Assembly: GCF_032452875.1 (NCBI RefSeq)
Contig: NC_083876.1
Location: forward strand, 6,944,001-7,008,000
Source: Bos javanicus
Taxonomy: Eukaryota; Chordata; Mammalia; Artiodactyla; Bovidae
DNA length: 64,000 nucleotides
Direction of reading: 5' to 3'
Part shown: positions 35,793 to 48,568 of the stretch, in pieces
Numbering within the stretch: position 1 is the stretch's first letter
How the letters are laid out: every line of letters starts with the position of its first letter
Program-made: the position numbers and the translations under genes
The notes under the pieces: model-generated
Databases searched by the model: none
Told to the model about the DNA's origin: nothing
What the model saw: the letters and a program-made list of their open reading frames with translations, nothing else

Positions 35793-36314
35793 AGAATGAC
35801 AAGATCTTGAGAGAGAGAGGACCCCAAAAAATATTTGGATATATAAAAGCTGAAAAATTCCAACCAAGTCCAGATAACACAGAGAGATCCAGGCAGGATA
35901 AATGCAAGGAGGGACACACTGAAATACATAGCAATCAAACTGACACAAATTAAATACACAGATGAAATACTAAAAACAACAAGGGAAAAGCAACAAATAG
36001 TCTACAAAGGAACTCCTAAAATGCAATAAGTTGACTTCTCAATAGAAATGCTTCAAGGCAGAAGGCAATGGCATAATATATTCAAACTGATGACAGCAAA
36101 GAACCTACATACATAATCTACTGAGCAAGATTCTAAAACAGATTTGATAGAGAAATCAAAATTTTTAGAGCTAAACAAAATTTAAGAGAATCTGGCATCA
36201 CTAAACCAACTGTATAACAATTAATAAAGGAACATCTCTAGGCAGGAAACATGACAAGGAAAAGACCTACATAAAATTAACCCAAAACAATTAAAAAACT
36301 AGTAATAGGATCAT

Positions 36315-37166
36315 TGTTGTTACTGTTCAGTCACCCAGTTGTGTCCTACTTGAGACCCCATGAACAGCAGCATACCAGGCCTCCCTGTCCTTCACCATCT
36401 CCCAGAGTTTGCCCAAGTTCATTTTGATTGCATCAGTGATGTAATCCACCCATCTCAACCTCTGACACCCTCTTCTCCCTCTTCTTCTGCCTTCAATATT
36501 TCCCAGCAGCAGAGACTTTTCCAGTGAGTCATCTGTTTGCATCAGATGTCCAAAATACTTAAGTTTCAACATCAGTCTTTCCAATGAGTATTCAGGGTTG
36601 ATGTCCCTTAAGATTGACTGGTTTGATCTCCTTGCTGTCCAAGGGACTTTAAGGAGTCTTCCTCAACACGATATTTCAAAGGCATCAATTTTTGTCATTC
36701 TGCATTCTTTGTGGTCCAGCTATCACAACCGTGCATGACCAATGGGAAGACCATAGCCTTGACTATACAAACTTTTGTCAGCAGACTAATGTCTCTGCTT
36801 TTCAATATACTGTCTAGTTTTGTCATCACGTTCTTGCCAGAAAGCAATCGTTGTCTGATTTTATGGCTGCAGTCACCATCTGCTGTGATTTTGGAGCCCC
36901 AAAAGAAGAAATCTTTCACCACTTCCACATTTTCCCCTTCTATTTTCCATGCAGTAATGTGACTGGATGCCATTATCTTAGATTTTTTAATATTTAGTCT
37001 TAAGCCGACTCTTTCACTCTCCTCCTTCATCTTCATCAAGAGGTTCTCTAGTTCCTCTTTGCTTTCTTCCATTAGAGTGGTATCATCCACATATCTGAGG
37101 TTGTTGATGCTTCTCCCACTTATCTTGATCCCATCTTGTAATTCATCCAGCCTGGCATTTCTCGTG
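36315..37166 (-). mobile_element. BovB LINE in L1 B, 5'-truncated
   Basis: Minus-strand BovB from the tail (36315-36335) to the RT catalytic region ('NNLRYVDDTTLMEES' in the 160-codon frame 36695-37177). The target aataggatcat (36304-36314) is duplicated as aataagatcat (37167-37177). The motif C region reads YVDD. Confidence 0.93.
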
Positions 37167-37177
37167 AATAAGATCAT

Positions 37178-37394
37178 GACGTGAAGTGAAGTAAAGTCGC
37201 TCTGTCATGTCCGACCCTTTGCGACCCCATGGACTATAGCCTACAAGGCTTTTCCATCCATGGGATTCTCCAGGAAAGAATACTGGAGTGGGTTACCATT
37301 TCCTTCTCCAGGGGATCTTCCCGACCCAGGGATCGAACCTGGGTCTCTCGCATTTCAGGCAGACGCTTTAACCTCTGAGCCATCAGGGAAGCCC
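37178..37394 (-). mobile_element. Bov-tA SINE, complete, in the flank of a BovB
   Basis: Reverse Bov-tA with an intact B box (GGTTCGATCCC on the minus strand, 37329-37339). Perfect 12-bp duplication GAATAAGATCAT at 37166-37177 and 37395-37406. The duplicated bases are themselves the right-hand target copy of the preceding BovB. Confidence 0.95.
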
Positions 37395-37894
37395 GAATAA
37401 GATCATACATGTCAATAATTACCTTAAATGCAAACAGATTAAATGCAGTAGCCAAAAGACATAGGCTGATTGGTGAATAAAAAAACTAGACTGTTTATAT
37501 GGTCTACAAGAAACCCATATCAGACCTAGGGACACTTACAGACTGAAAATAAGGGGATGGAAGTAGGAATTCCACACAAATGGAAATCAAGAAAGCTGGA
37601 GTATCAACACTTGTATTACTCAAAATAGAATCTAATACAAAGACTGTTAGAAGAGACAAAGAATGACACTATATAATAATCAAGGGCTCAATCAAAGAAG
37701 AAATTATAACTATGTATGCACTCAATATAGGATCAACTTAATATGTAAGGCAAATGCTAACATTCATAAAGAGAGAAACTGACAGTAACACAATATAGTG
37801 AGGAATTTTAAGACTCCACTTTCATCAATAGACAGATCATCTCAACAGAAAATTAATTTTAAAAGCACAGGCCTTAAATGACACTTTAGATGAA

Positions 37895-38197
37895 TTGGAC
37901 ATAATTGATATTTATAGAGCAATCCTTCCAAAAGTAGCAGACTACACATTCTTCTCAAGTACACCAAGGACATTCTCTACGATTGACCACATATTGAGTC
38001 TAGATAAGTTTAAGGAAATCAAAATCATATCAAGGAACTTTTCTGACCCCAGTGCAGTGAGATTAGAAATAAATTTCAAGGAAAAAAAAAAACAAACTCT
38101 AAAACACAAACACATGGCAGTTCAGTTAAGCAATATGCTACTAAACAACCATCAGATCGCTGAAGAAATCAAAGAGGAAATAACAAAAACTACCTAG
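37895..38197 (+). pseudogene. L1 B ORF2 endonuclease C-terminal remnant
   Basis: 100-codon frame with 'DIIDIYRAI', 'TFFSSTPRTFSTIDHIL' and 'ISRNFSDPSAVRLEI'. In active L1 the last block contains the catalytic SDH; here it reads SDP, so the general-base His is lost. Followed by 'NNHQIAEEIKEEI', the normal lead-in to the RT domain. Confidence 0.85.
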
Positions 38198-38555
38198 AGA
38201 CAAATAAACGTGAAAGCACAATGGCCCAAAACTTAAGAATGCAGCAAAGCAATTCTAGGAGGGAAGTTGATAACAATACAATCTTACCTCAAGGAACAAG
38301 AAAAATCTTAAATAAACAACCTAAACTTACACATAAGTCAATCAGAGAAAGAAAAAAAAATGAAACCTAAAGTTAGTAGAAGGAAAGAAAACATAAAGAT
38401 CAGAGCAGAAAGTAATGAAATAGAAACAAAGAAAACAAATGCAAAGATTAATGAGACCAAAAGCTGGTGGTTTGAAAACGTAAATGAAATTGATAATCCT
38501 TTGACCAAAATCATCATAAAGAAAAGACGGGAGGAGAAAGAATTCAAATCAAGTC

Positions 38556-38565
38556 CCAAGATGGC
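38556..38565 (+). promoter_or_regulatory. YY1-like site at the 5' end of L1_BT
   Basis: CCAAGATGGC begins four bases inside the element. In human L1 a YY1 site with the core AAGATGGC lies at the same place and sets the transcription start. The sequence match is seen directly; the function in bovine L1 is inferred by analogy. Confidence 0.6.
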
Positions 38566-41291
38566 AGAGGAATAGGACCGGGAGACCACTTTCTTCCCCA
38601 CAAACTCATCAAAAGATCATTTGAATGCTGAGAAACTTCCACAAAACAATTTCTGAATGCTGGAGGAGGACACCAGGCACTTAGAAAGGCTGCCCATTCT
38701 CTTTGAAAGGAGGTAGGACAAAATATAAAAGACAAAAAGAAAGACAAAAGAGTTAGGGATGGAGACCTGACCTGGAGAGAGAGTTGTGAAGGAGGAGCAG
38801 GAAAACCTCTCACAGGCAGATCTGTGGGGAGATTTGGAATCTCAGAGGGCAACATAACTGTGAGGAAACACACACACACAAAGAACAGGCACCTAACTGC
38901 AACTGCCAGCAAAGAGGTAGCCCAGACACTCACATCTTCCACCAGCGAGCAGGAGCTGGACAGGGAGGTGTGGGTGGTATCATTGGTCCTTAGGGTAAGG
39001 ACTGGGCCTGAACACCAAAGGACAATCTAAAGGAGCTAACATGAGATAGCAATCCAAACTGTGGGATCACCAGAGAGGGGGGAAAAAGAAAAAGAGAGAG
39101 AACTTTCCTACGGAAGGCTCTAACTCACAGCATGGCTTGCTCACAGAAAAAAATGATTGAGCAAATATCAAAGAGAGCAAGCCAGCTGCATACAGGTCCC
39201 TCTTCCCCATTGGAGGCAGAGAGGCAGGCATGTGACAGCCAAAGCTGGGAGTCAAGGGGTTGCTCCAATCTCAGCCCCAGAGACAGGCATCCTCCACCAA
39301 ATGGTGACCAGGCTTCCACTTGCTAACCACCTCTTCCTGGGATCCTGGACAGTTGACATCTGCCAGGAGGATCCCAGCCTGAGATCAGCTCCCCAGAGGA
39401 GTCACACAGCACACCTGGGACTGTGTTCTTCTGGTACACCGGGGAAACCGAGCAGCTGGGACCAGGGAGGTGATTAAGACGCACGGTTCATCTGGGATAG
39501 TGCACTCACCAAGCAGCTGGTCACCTGAGCTACTCAGACCTGGGAAAGGCACATAACTTATGCCCAACCAAGTCTGTGCCCTTGCAGTGTACTCGAGAAC
39601 CTGAACCTGAATGGCTTAGACCTGGGAAGTATACAAAACACAGGGCCTGCTTTGGACAGTGCCCTAGAGAGCACCCCTGAGTCTGAGCAGTGTAGACCCA
39701 GAAAGGACACACCACTGTGAGCTGGGGCAAACCCAGGGTGGTCCACACACTGCAAGCACTGCCCACACATTGCCAGCAATATCTGTTTGCTGTGTTCATT
39801 CCTCCCCACAACACAACTGAACAACTGAGCCTAAATAAGTGACCACCTTTGACCCTCTTGTGTCGGGGCAGAAATTAGACACTGAAGAGACTTGCAAATA
39901 GAAGAAGCCAAAATAAACAAAGAGAGAAACACTCTGGAAGTGACAGCTGCAACAGGTTAAAATCCTGTAGTTAACTGACTAAGCATTGGAGGGGGCCTAT
40001 AGACCTTGAGAACAAGTACAAGCTGAAACAAGAAGCTATCTGAAACTGAACTGACCCCACACTACCCACAACAGCTCCAGAGACATTACTAGATATATAT
40101 TTTACTATTACCACTTTTTAATTTTTTTAATTTAAGTTCTTTATTACTCCTTTAATTTTCATTTGTCTTACTATTACCTAGCAAAAAAAAAAAAAAAAGA
40201 CCCTATTTTTAAAGCAAATTACATATATAAATTTTATAATTTTTGTGATTGATATTTTTGGATTTTTAATATTGTATTCTTGAGAGTCTAATCTGTCCTC
40301 TAGATTTTTAATCTTTGCTTTTTGGTATTTGTTATCAATTTTGTACCTTTAAGAATCTAATCTTCAGTACCCATTTTCACTTTGGGGTGTGATTACTGGT
40401 TTGATTGCTCTCTCCCCTTTTGACTCTCCCTTTCTCCACAGGTCACTTCTATCTCCTCCCCCCACCTTCTCTTCTCTACTTAACTCTGTGAATCTCTCTT
40501 GGTGTCCTTCACTGTGGAGAATTGTTTTACATTTAACTTAGATGTTTTATCATCAGTGTTGTATGGATAGAGAAGTCTTGAGGCTATTAAGAATAAGACT
40601 GAAAGCCAGAGGCAGTAGAATTAACTTCAAAACTTGAGAACATCAGAGAACTAATTTCAGGGGACATTAATAGACCAGAGCTCATCCAAAAGCCTCCATA
40701 CCTACAATGAAACCAAGTTCCACCCAAGAGTCAACAAGTGCCAGAGCAAGACATACCATGCTAATTCTCCAGCAAAGCAAGAACACAGCCCTGAGCATTA
40801 AAAGACAGGCTGCCCAAAGCCATGCCAAACCCATAGACACCCCAAGACTCACTACTGGACCCTTAATTGCACTCTAGAGAGAAGAGATCCAGCTCCACCC
40901 ACCAGAACACAGACACAAGCTCCCCTAACCAGGAAACCTTAACAATCCACTAGTCCAACCCCACCCACAGGGAACAGGCTCCAACATAAAGAGGAACCAC
41001 AAACTTCCAGTATACAGAAAGGGCACCCCAAACACAACACTCTAAAGGAAATGAAAAGGCAGAGAAATATTTAGCATGTAAAGGAACATAATAAATGCCC
41101 ACTAAACCAAACAAAAGCAGAAGAATTCTGGAGTCTACCTGAAAAAGAATTTGGAATAATGATAGTAAAGATGATCCAAAATCTTGAAAACAAAATGGAG
41201 TTACAGGTAAATAGATTAAAGACAAGCATTGAGAAAATGCCACAAATGTTTAACAAGGACCTAGAAGAAATTAAAAAAGAGTCAATCCATA

Positions 41292-41711
41292 ATGAATAAT
41301 GCAATAACTGAAATTAAAAGCACTCAGGAGGGAACCAACAGTAGAATAACTGTGGCACGAGATAGGATAAGTGAGGTGGAAGGTCGAGTGGTGGAAATAA
41401 ATGAAGCAGAGAGGAAAAAAAGAATTAAAAGAAATACAGACAACCTCAGAGACCTCTGTCACAATGCTAAATGCCCCAGTATTCGAATCATGGTAGTCCC
41501 AGAAGAAGAAGACAAGAATAAAGGGCATGAAAAAATACTTGAAGACTTCCCTAAAATGGGGAAAGAAATAGCCACCCAAGTGCAAGAAACCCAGAGTCTC
41601 GAACAGAATAAACCCAATGCAAAACACCCCAATACACATATTAATCAAATTAATGGAGATGAAACACATAGAGAAAATATTAAAATATTAAAAGGGAAAA
41701 GCAACAAATAA
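41292..41711 (+). pseudogene. L1_BT ORF1 remnant (coiled coil and RRM region)
   Basis: 139-codon frame. The first part is heptad-rich ('RDRISEVEGRVVEINEAERKK', the ORF1p coiled-coil end), followed by the RRM ('CPSIRIMVVPEEE', 'GHEKILEDFPKMGKEIATQVQE') and then 'AKHPNTHINQING'. The normal frame is lost after that and the C-terminal domain (41712-41880) is out of phase. ORF1p is the trimeric RNA chaperone of the L1 particle. Confidence 0.85.
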
Positions 41712-41881
41712 CACAAAAGTAGATCCCCATAAGGATAGCAGCTGATCTTTCAATAGAAACTCTTCAGGTCAGAAGGGAATTTCAGGACATACTTAAAGTG
41801 ATGAAAGAGAAAAACCTGCAATGCAGATTACTATAACCAGCAAAGATCTCATTCAAATATGAAGGAGAAATCAAAACCTTT

Positions 41882-42309
41882 CAGTTCAGTTCAGTTCAGT
41901 CGCTCAGTTGTGTCTGACTCTTTGTGACTCCATGAATCGCAGCACACCAGGCCTCCCTGTCCATCACTAACTCCCGGAATCTACCCAAACCCATGTCCAT
42001 GGAGTCAGTGATGCCATCCAGCCATCTCATCCTCTGTCATCCCCCTCTCCCCCTGCCCCAATCCTTCCCAGCATTAGGGTCTTTTCCAATGTGTTAACTC
42101 TTCACATGAGGTGGACAAAGTATTGGAGTTTCAGCTTCAACGTCAGTCCTTCCAATGAACACCCAGGACTGATCTTCTTTAGGATGGACTGGTTGGATCT
42201 TCCTGCAGTCCAGGGGATTCTCAAGAGTCTTCCCCAACACCACAGTTCAAAAGCATCAATTCTTAAGCGCTCACCATCCAACTCTCACATCCATACATGA
42301 CTACTGGAA
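41882..42309 (-). mobile_element. BovB LINE 3' end in L1_BT
   Basis: Tail of three to four GTTCA units (41881-41900) and the C-terminal domain. Perfect 9-bp duplication AAAACCTTT at 41873-41881 and 42310-42318, near the end of ORF1 of the L1_BT. The L1 reading 'aatcaaaacctttacagaca' is restored when it is removed. Confidence 0.95.
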
Positions 42310-42487
42310 AAAACCTTTACAGACAAGCAAAAGCTGAGAGAATTCAGCACCACCAAACCAACTCTTCAACAAATGCTAAAGCATCTTCTCTATACAGGAA
42401 ATACAGAAAAGGTTTATAAACTTGAACCCAGAACAACAAAGTAAATGGCAATGGGATCATACGTTTCAATAATTACTTTAAATGTAA

Positions 42488-43136
42488 ATGGGTGGAATGC
42501 CCCAACCAAAAGACAAAGAACTGTCTGAATGGATACAAAAACAGGACCCCTATATATGCTGTCTACAAGAGACCGACCTGAAATCAAGGGACACATACAG
42601 ACTGAAAGCGAATGACTGGAAAAAGATATCTCATGCAAATGGAAGCCAAAAGAAAGCAGGAATAGCAATACTCATATCAGATAAAATGGACTTTGAAATA
42701 AAGTCCGTGAAGAGAGACAAAGAAGGACACTGCATAATGATCAAAGGATAAATCCAAGAAGAAGATACAACAATCATAAATACATATGCACCCAATATAG
42801 AAGCACCTCAACATAAGGCAAATGTGAGCAAGTATGAAAGGGAAAATTAACAGTAACACAGTAGTGGGAGACTTTAATACTCCACTCACACCTATGGATA
42901 GATCAACCAAACAGAAAATAAGCAAGGAAACACAAACTTTAAGTAATACAATAAACCAGTTAGATCTAATTGATATCTATAGGAAATTTCACGCCAAAAC
43001 AATGAATTTCACATTTTTCTCAAGTGCATATGGAACATTCGCAAGGATAGATCATGTCCCGGAACATAAATCTAGCCTTAGAAAATTCAAAGCAGTTGAA
43101 ATCATTTCAAGCATTTTTTTGCTGATCACAATGTGA
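42488..43136 (+). pseudogene. L1_BT ORF2 endonuclease, broken
   Basis: Two frames cover the apurinic-type endonuclease. 42488-42751 has 'YICCLQETDLKSRDTYRL' (catalytic Glu kept; the usual His two residues later is Asp) and 'KKAGIAILISDKMDF'. 42834-43136 has 'VVGDFNTPLTPMDRS' (catalytic Asp and Asn kept) and 'IDHVPEHKSSL'. A stop at about 42750 and a deletion at about 42836 separate them. Confidence 0.85.
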
Positions 43137-44023
43137 TTAGATTAGATATCAACTACAGGGAAAAAAAAAAAAAAAACGATTAAAAATTCAAACATATGGA
43201 GGCTAAATAACCCACTTCTGAATAACCAACAAATCATGGAATAAATAAAAAAGGAAATAAAAATATGCATAGAAACAAATGAAAATGAAAACATGACAAT
43301 CCAAAATGGGATTCAGTAAAAGCAGTGCTAAGGGGATGGTTCATAGCAATACAAGCTTACTTCAAGAAACAAGACAAAAATCACACAAATAACCTCACTT
43401 TACACCTTAAGCAACTAGGGGAAGAAGAAATGAAGAACCCTAGGGTTAGTGGAAGGAAAGAAATCACGAAATTTAGGGAAGAAATAAAGGAAAATAAAAC
43501 AAAGGAGAACGACAGCAAAAATCAACAAAACTAGAAGCTGGTTCTTTTAGAAGATAAATAAAATAGAGAAACCATTAGCCAGACTCATCCAGAAAAAAAG
43601 GGAGAAGAATCAAATCAACAAAATTGGAAATGAAAATAGAGAAATCACAAAAGACAACAACAGAGAAATACAAAGGATCATAAGAGACTATTATCAGCAA
43701 AAAATGACAGTAACATGGAAAACTTGGAAGAAATGGACAGATTCTTAGAAAAGTATAATCTTTCATAACTGAAACAGCAAGAAATATAAAATCTTAACAG
43801 ACTCATCACAAGCAGGGAAATAGAAACTGTAATCAAAAATCTTCCAACAAAAAAAGCCCAGGACCGGATGGCTTCACAGGTGAATTCTACCTAAAATTTG
43901 GAGAAGAGCTAACACCTATCCTACTCAAAATCTTCCAGAAAATTGCAGAAAAAGGTAAACTCCCAAACTTATTCTATGAGGTCACTATTACCCTATATCT
44001 AAACCAGAAAAAGATGCCCCCCG

Positions 44024-44050
44024 CCACACACACACACACACACACACACA
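44024..44050. repeat. (CA)n microsatellite inside L1_BT ORF2
   Basis: About 13 CA units interrupt the RT-coding stretch ('aaagatgccccccgccacac' then 'aaagctacaggccaatatca'). Probably grown from a short CCACA motif. Confidence 0.95.
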
Positions 44051-44339
44051 AAGCTACAGGCCAATATCACTGATGAACATGTACAAATTCCTCAACCAAA
44101 TCCTAGCAAGCAGAATCCAACAATAAATTCAAAATATCATACATAATGACTAAGTGGATTTTATCCCAGGGATGCAAGGATTCTGCAATATTTGTAAATC
44201 AATCAATGTGATATATCACTTTAACAAATTGAGGGATAATAACCATCTGATTTTCTCAATAGATGCAGAGAAAGGCTTTCACAAAATTCAACATCCATTT
44301 TTGATAAAAGCTCTCCAGAAGCAGGCATAAAAGGAACAT

Positions 44340-46257
44340 CAGTTCAGTTCAGTCACTCAGTCGTGTCGGACTCTGTGACCCCATGAATCACAGCACACCA
44401 GGCCTCCCTGTCCATCACCAACTCCCGGAGTTCACTCAAACTCATGTCCATTGAGTCGGTGCTATCATCCAGCCATCTCATCCTCTGTCATCCCCTTTTC
44501 CTCCTGCCCCCAATCCCTCCCAGCATCAGAGTATTTTCCAGTGAGTCAACTCTTCACATGAGGTGGCCAAAGTACTTGAGTTTCAGCTTTAGCATCATTC
44601 CTTCCAAAGAACAGCCAGGGCTGATCTCCTTCAGAATGGACTGGTTGGATCTCCTTGCAGTCCAAGGGACTCTCAAGAGTTTTCTCCAACACCACAGTTC
44701 AAAAGCATCAACTCTTGGGCCTTCTTCACAGTCCAACTCTCACATCCATACATGACCACAGAAAAACCATAGCCCTGACTAGACGGACCTTTGTTGGCAA
44801 AGTAATGTCTCTGCTTTTCAATATGCTGTCTAGATTGGTCATAACTCTCCTTCCAAGGAGTAAGCGTCTTTGAATTTCATGGCTGCAGTCACCATCTGCA
44901 GTGATTTTGGAGCCACCCCCCCCAAAAAAAAATACTGACACTGTTTCCACTGTTTCCCCATCAATTTCCCGTGAAGTGATGGGACCAGATGCCATGATCT
45001 TCATTTTCTGAATGTTGTGCTTTAAGCCAACTTTTTCACTCTCCACTTCCACTTTCATCAAAAGGCTTTTGAGTTACTCTACACTTTCTGCCATAAGGGT
45101 GGTGTCAAAAGTACAAAGTCAAGAAACACCTGGAGTAACAGGCAAATTTGGCCTTGGAATACAGAATGAAGCAGGGCAAAGGCTAATAGAGTTTTGCCAA
45201 GAGAACGCACTGGTCATAGCAAACACTCTCTTCCAAACAACACAAGAGAAGACTCTACACATGGACATCACCAGATGGTCAACACCAAAATCATATTGAT
45301 TATATTCTTTGTAGCCAAAGATGGAGAAGCTCTATACAGTCGGCAAAACAAGACTGGGAGCTGACTGTGGCTCAGATCATGAACTCCTTACTGCCAAATT
45401 CAGACTCTAATTGAAGAAAGTAGGGAAAACCACTAGACCATTCAGGTATGACCTAAATCAAATCCCTTATGATTATACAGTGGAAATGAGAAATAGATTT
45501 AAGGGACTAGATCTGATAGATAGAATGCCTGATGAACTATGGACGGAGCTTCGTGACATTGAACAGGAGGCAGGGATCAAGACAATCCCCATGGAAAAGA
45601 AATGTAAAAAAGCAAAATGGTTGTCTGAGGAGGCCTTACAAATAACTGTGAAAAGAAGAGAAGCAAAAAGCAAAGGAGAAAAGGAAAGATATAAGCATCT
45701 GAATGCAGTGTTCCAAAGAAGAGCAAGAAGAGATAAGAAAGCCTTCCTCAGCAATCAATGCAAAGAAATAGAGGAAAACAACAGAATGGGAAAGACTAGA
45801 GATCTCTTCAAGAAAATTAGAGATATCAAGGGAACATTTCATGCAAAGATGGGCTCAATAAAGGGCATAAATGGTATGGACCAACAGAAACAGAAGATAT
45901 TAAGAAGAGGTGGCAAGAATACACAGAAGAACTGTACAAAAAAGATCTCCACAACCCATATAATCACAATGGTGTGATCACTGACCTAGAGCCAGACATC
46001 CTGGAATGTGAAGTTAAGTGGGCCTTAGAAAGCATCACTACAAACAAAGCTAGTGGAGGTGATGGAATTCCCATTGAGCTATTCCAAATCCTGAAAGATG
46101 ATGCTGTGAAAGTTCTGCACTCAATATGCCAGCCAATTTGAAAAACTCAGCAGTGTCCACAGGACTGGAAACAATCAGCTTTCATTCCCATCCCAAAGAA
46201 AGGCAATGCCAAAGAATGCTCAAACTACTGCACAATTGCATTCATCTCACACGCTAG
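44340..46257 (-). mobile_element. BovB LINE with 5' inversion, in L1_BT ORF2
   Basis: One insertion bounded by the perfect 9-bp duplication AAGGAACAT (44331-44339 and 46258-46266) inside the RT region of L1_BT. The left part, 44340-45106, is minus-strand BovB from tail to RT just past motif C. The right part, 45107-46257, is plus-strand BovB from mid-endonuclease ('GKFGLGIQNEAGQRLIEFCQ') through the linker (188-codon frame 45411-45977) to the RT block 'HSSHTL'. About 0.4 kb of RT between the two is absent. This is the layout left by twin priming. Confidence 0.92.
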
Positions 46258-46652
46258 AAGGAACATACCTCAACATAATAAAAGCAATATATGATAAATC
46301 CACAGCAAACATTACCCTTAATGGTAAAAAATTGAACGCATTTCACTTAAAGTCAGGAACAAGACAAGGGTGCCCACTCTCACCACTACTATTCAACATA
46401 GTTTGGGAAGTATTAGCCACAACAATCAGAGAAGAAAAAGACGTAAAAGGAATCCAGATTGGAAAAGAAGTAAAACTCTCACTGTTTGTAGATGACATGA
46501 TCCTCTACATAGAAAACCCTAAAAACACCACCATAAAATTACTAGTGCTAATCAATGAATATAGCAAAATTGTAGGATATAAAATTAATACACAGAAATC
46601 CTACACATTGCTTTCCTATACACTAACAATGAGAAAACAGAAAAGAAATTAA
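46258..46652 (+). pseudogene. L1_BT ORF2 RT, distal fragment
   Basis: The frame resumes right of the BovB with 'TYLNIIKAIYDKSTANI', 'GTRQGCPLSPLLFN' (RT motif B region) and 'LSLFVDDMILYIEN'. Motif C reads FVDD where active L1 has FADD, with both aspartates kept. It ends by frameshift at about 46650. RT activity is impossible because motif A is separated by the insertion. Confidence 0.85.
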
Positions 46653-48568
46653 GGAAACAATCCCATTCACCATTGTAATGAAAACAATAAAACACTTTGG
46701 AATAAATCTAGCTAAAGAAACAAAAGAACTCTATATTGAAAACTATAAAACACTGATGAAAGAAATCAAAGATGACACAAATAGATGAAGAGTTATACCA
46801 TGTTCATGGATCAGAAGAATCAATATAGTGAAAATGAGTATGCTACCCAAAGAAATCTATAGATTCAATGCAATCCCTATCAAGCTACTAATGCTATTTT
46901 TCACAGAAATAGAACAAATGATTTCACAGTTTGTATGGAAATGGAAAAAAACCTCATATAGCCAAGGCAATCTTGAAAAAGAAGAATGGAACTGAAAGAA
47001 ACAACCTGCCTGACTTCAGACTATACTACAAAGCTAGTCATCAAGACAGTATTATACTGGTACTAAAACAGAAATGTTGACAATGGAAGAAAATAGAAAG
47101 CCCAATAGATAAATCCATGCACATATGGACACCTTATCTTTGACAAAGGAGGCAAGAATATAAAAGGGAGAAAAGACAATCTCTTTAACAAGTGATGCTG
47201 AGAAAACTGGTCCACCACCTGTAAAATAATGAAACTAGAACACTTTCTAACACCATACACAAAAATAAACTCAAAATGGGTTAAAGATCTAAATATAAGG
47301 CCAGAAACTATAAAACTCCTAGAGGATAACATAGGCAAAACACTCTCTGACATAAATCACAGCAGAATCCTCTTTGACCCACCCCCCAGAGTAATGGAAA
47401 CAAAAGCAGTAATAAACAAATAGAACCTAATTTAACTTAAAAGCAATTACACAATGAAGGAACCTATAAGCAAGGTAAAAAGACAACCTTCAGAGTGGGA
47501 GAAAATAATAGCAAATGAAGCAACTGACAAAGAATTAATCTCAAAAATATACAAACAGCTCATTCAGCTCAATACCAGAAAAATAAAATACCCAGTCAAA
47601 AAATGGCCCAAAAACTAAAGAGACTTTTATCTGAACACTTACAGATGGCTAACAAACATGAAAAGATACTCAACATCACTGATTATCAGAGAAATGCAAA
47701 TGAAAACCACAATGAGGTACCATCTCACAAGGGTCAGAATGGCTCCTATCAAAAAGTCTACAAATAATAAATGCTGGAGGGGGTGTGGAGAAAATGGAAC
47801 TCTCTTTCAATGTTAGTGGGAATACAAACTAGTACAGCTACTATGGAGAACAGTGTGGAGATTCCTTAAAAACTTAGAACTGCCATATACCCCTGCAATC
47901 CCACTGCTGGGCATACACACTGAGGAAACCAGAATTTAAAGAGACTTGTGTACCCCAATGTTCATTGCAGCACTGTTTACAATAGCTCAGTCATGGAAGC
48001 AATCTAATTGTCCATTGGTAGATGAATGGGTAAGAAAATTTTGGTATACATACATAATGGAATATTATTAATCTATTAAAAACAACACATTTGAATCAGT
48101 TCTAATGAGGTGGATGAAACTGGAGCCTATTATACTGAGTGAACTAAGCCAGAAAAAAACAAAAACAAAAAACGCCAATACAGTGTATTAACACATATGT
48201 ATTTAATTTAGAAGGATGGTAATGATGACACTACATGCAAGACAACAAAAGAGACACAAATATAAAGAACAGACTTTTGGACTTTGTGGGTGAAGGCGAG
48301 GGTAGGATGATAGAGAGAATAACACTGAAACATGTATATTATCATATGTAAAACAGATGACCTGTCCAAGTTCGATGCATGAAACAGGGCACTCAAAGCT
48401 CACTGGGACAACCCAGAGGGATGGGATGAGGAGGGAGGTGAGAGGGGGTTTCAGAATGAGGGACATATGTACACTGGTGGCTGATTCACGTCAATATATG
48501 GCAAAACCATCACAATATTGTCAAGTAATTAGCCTTCAGTTAAAACAAATTAATTAGTTTTTTAAATA

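Noticed and set aside
39067..39824. GC-richer region with several opposite frames, as a possible gene or CpG island
   Set aside because: It is the internal 5' UTR of L1_BT; CpGs are few and no frame has a domain.
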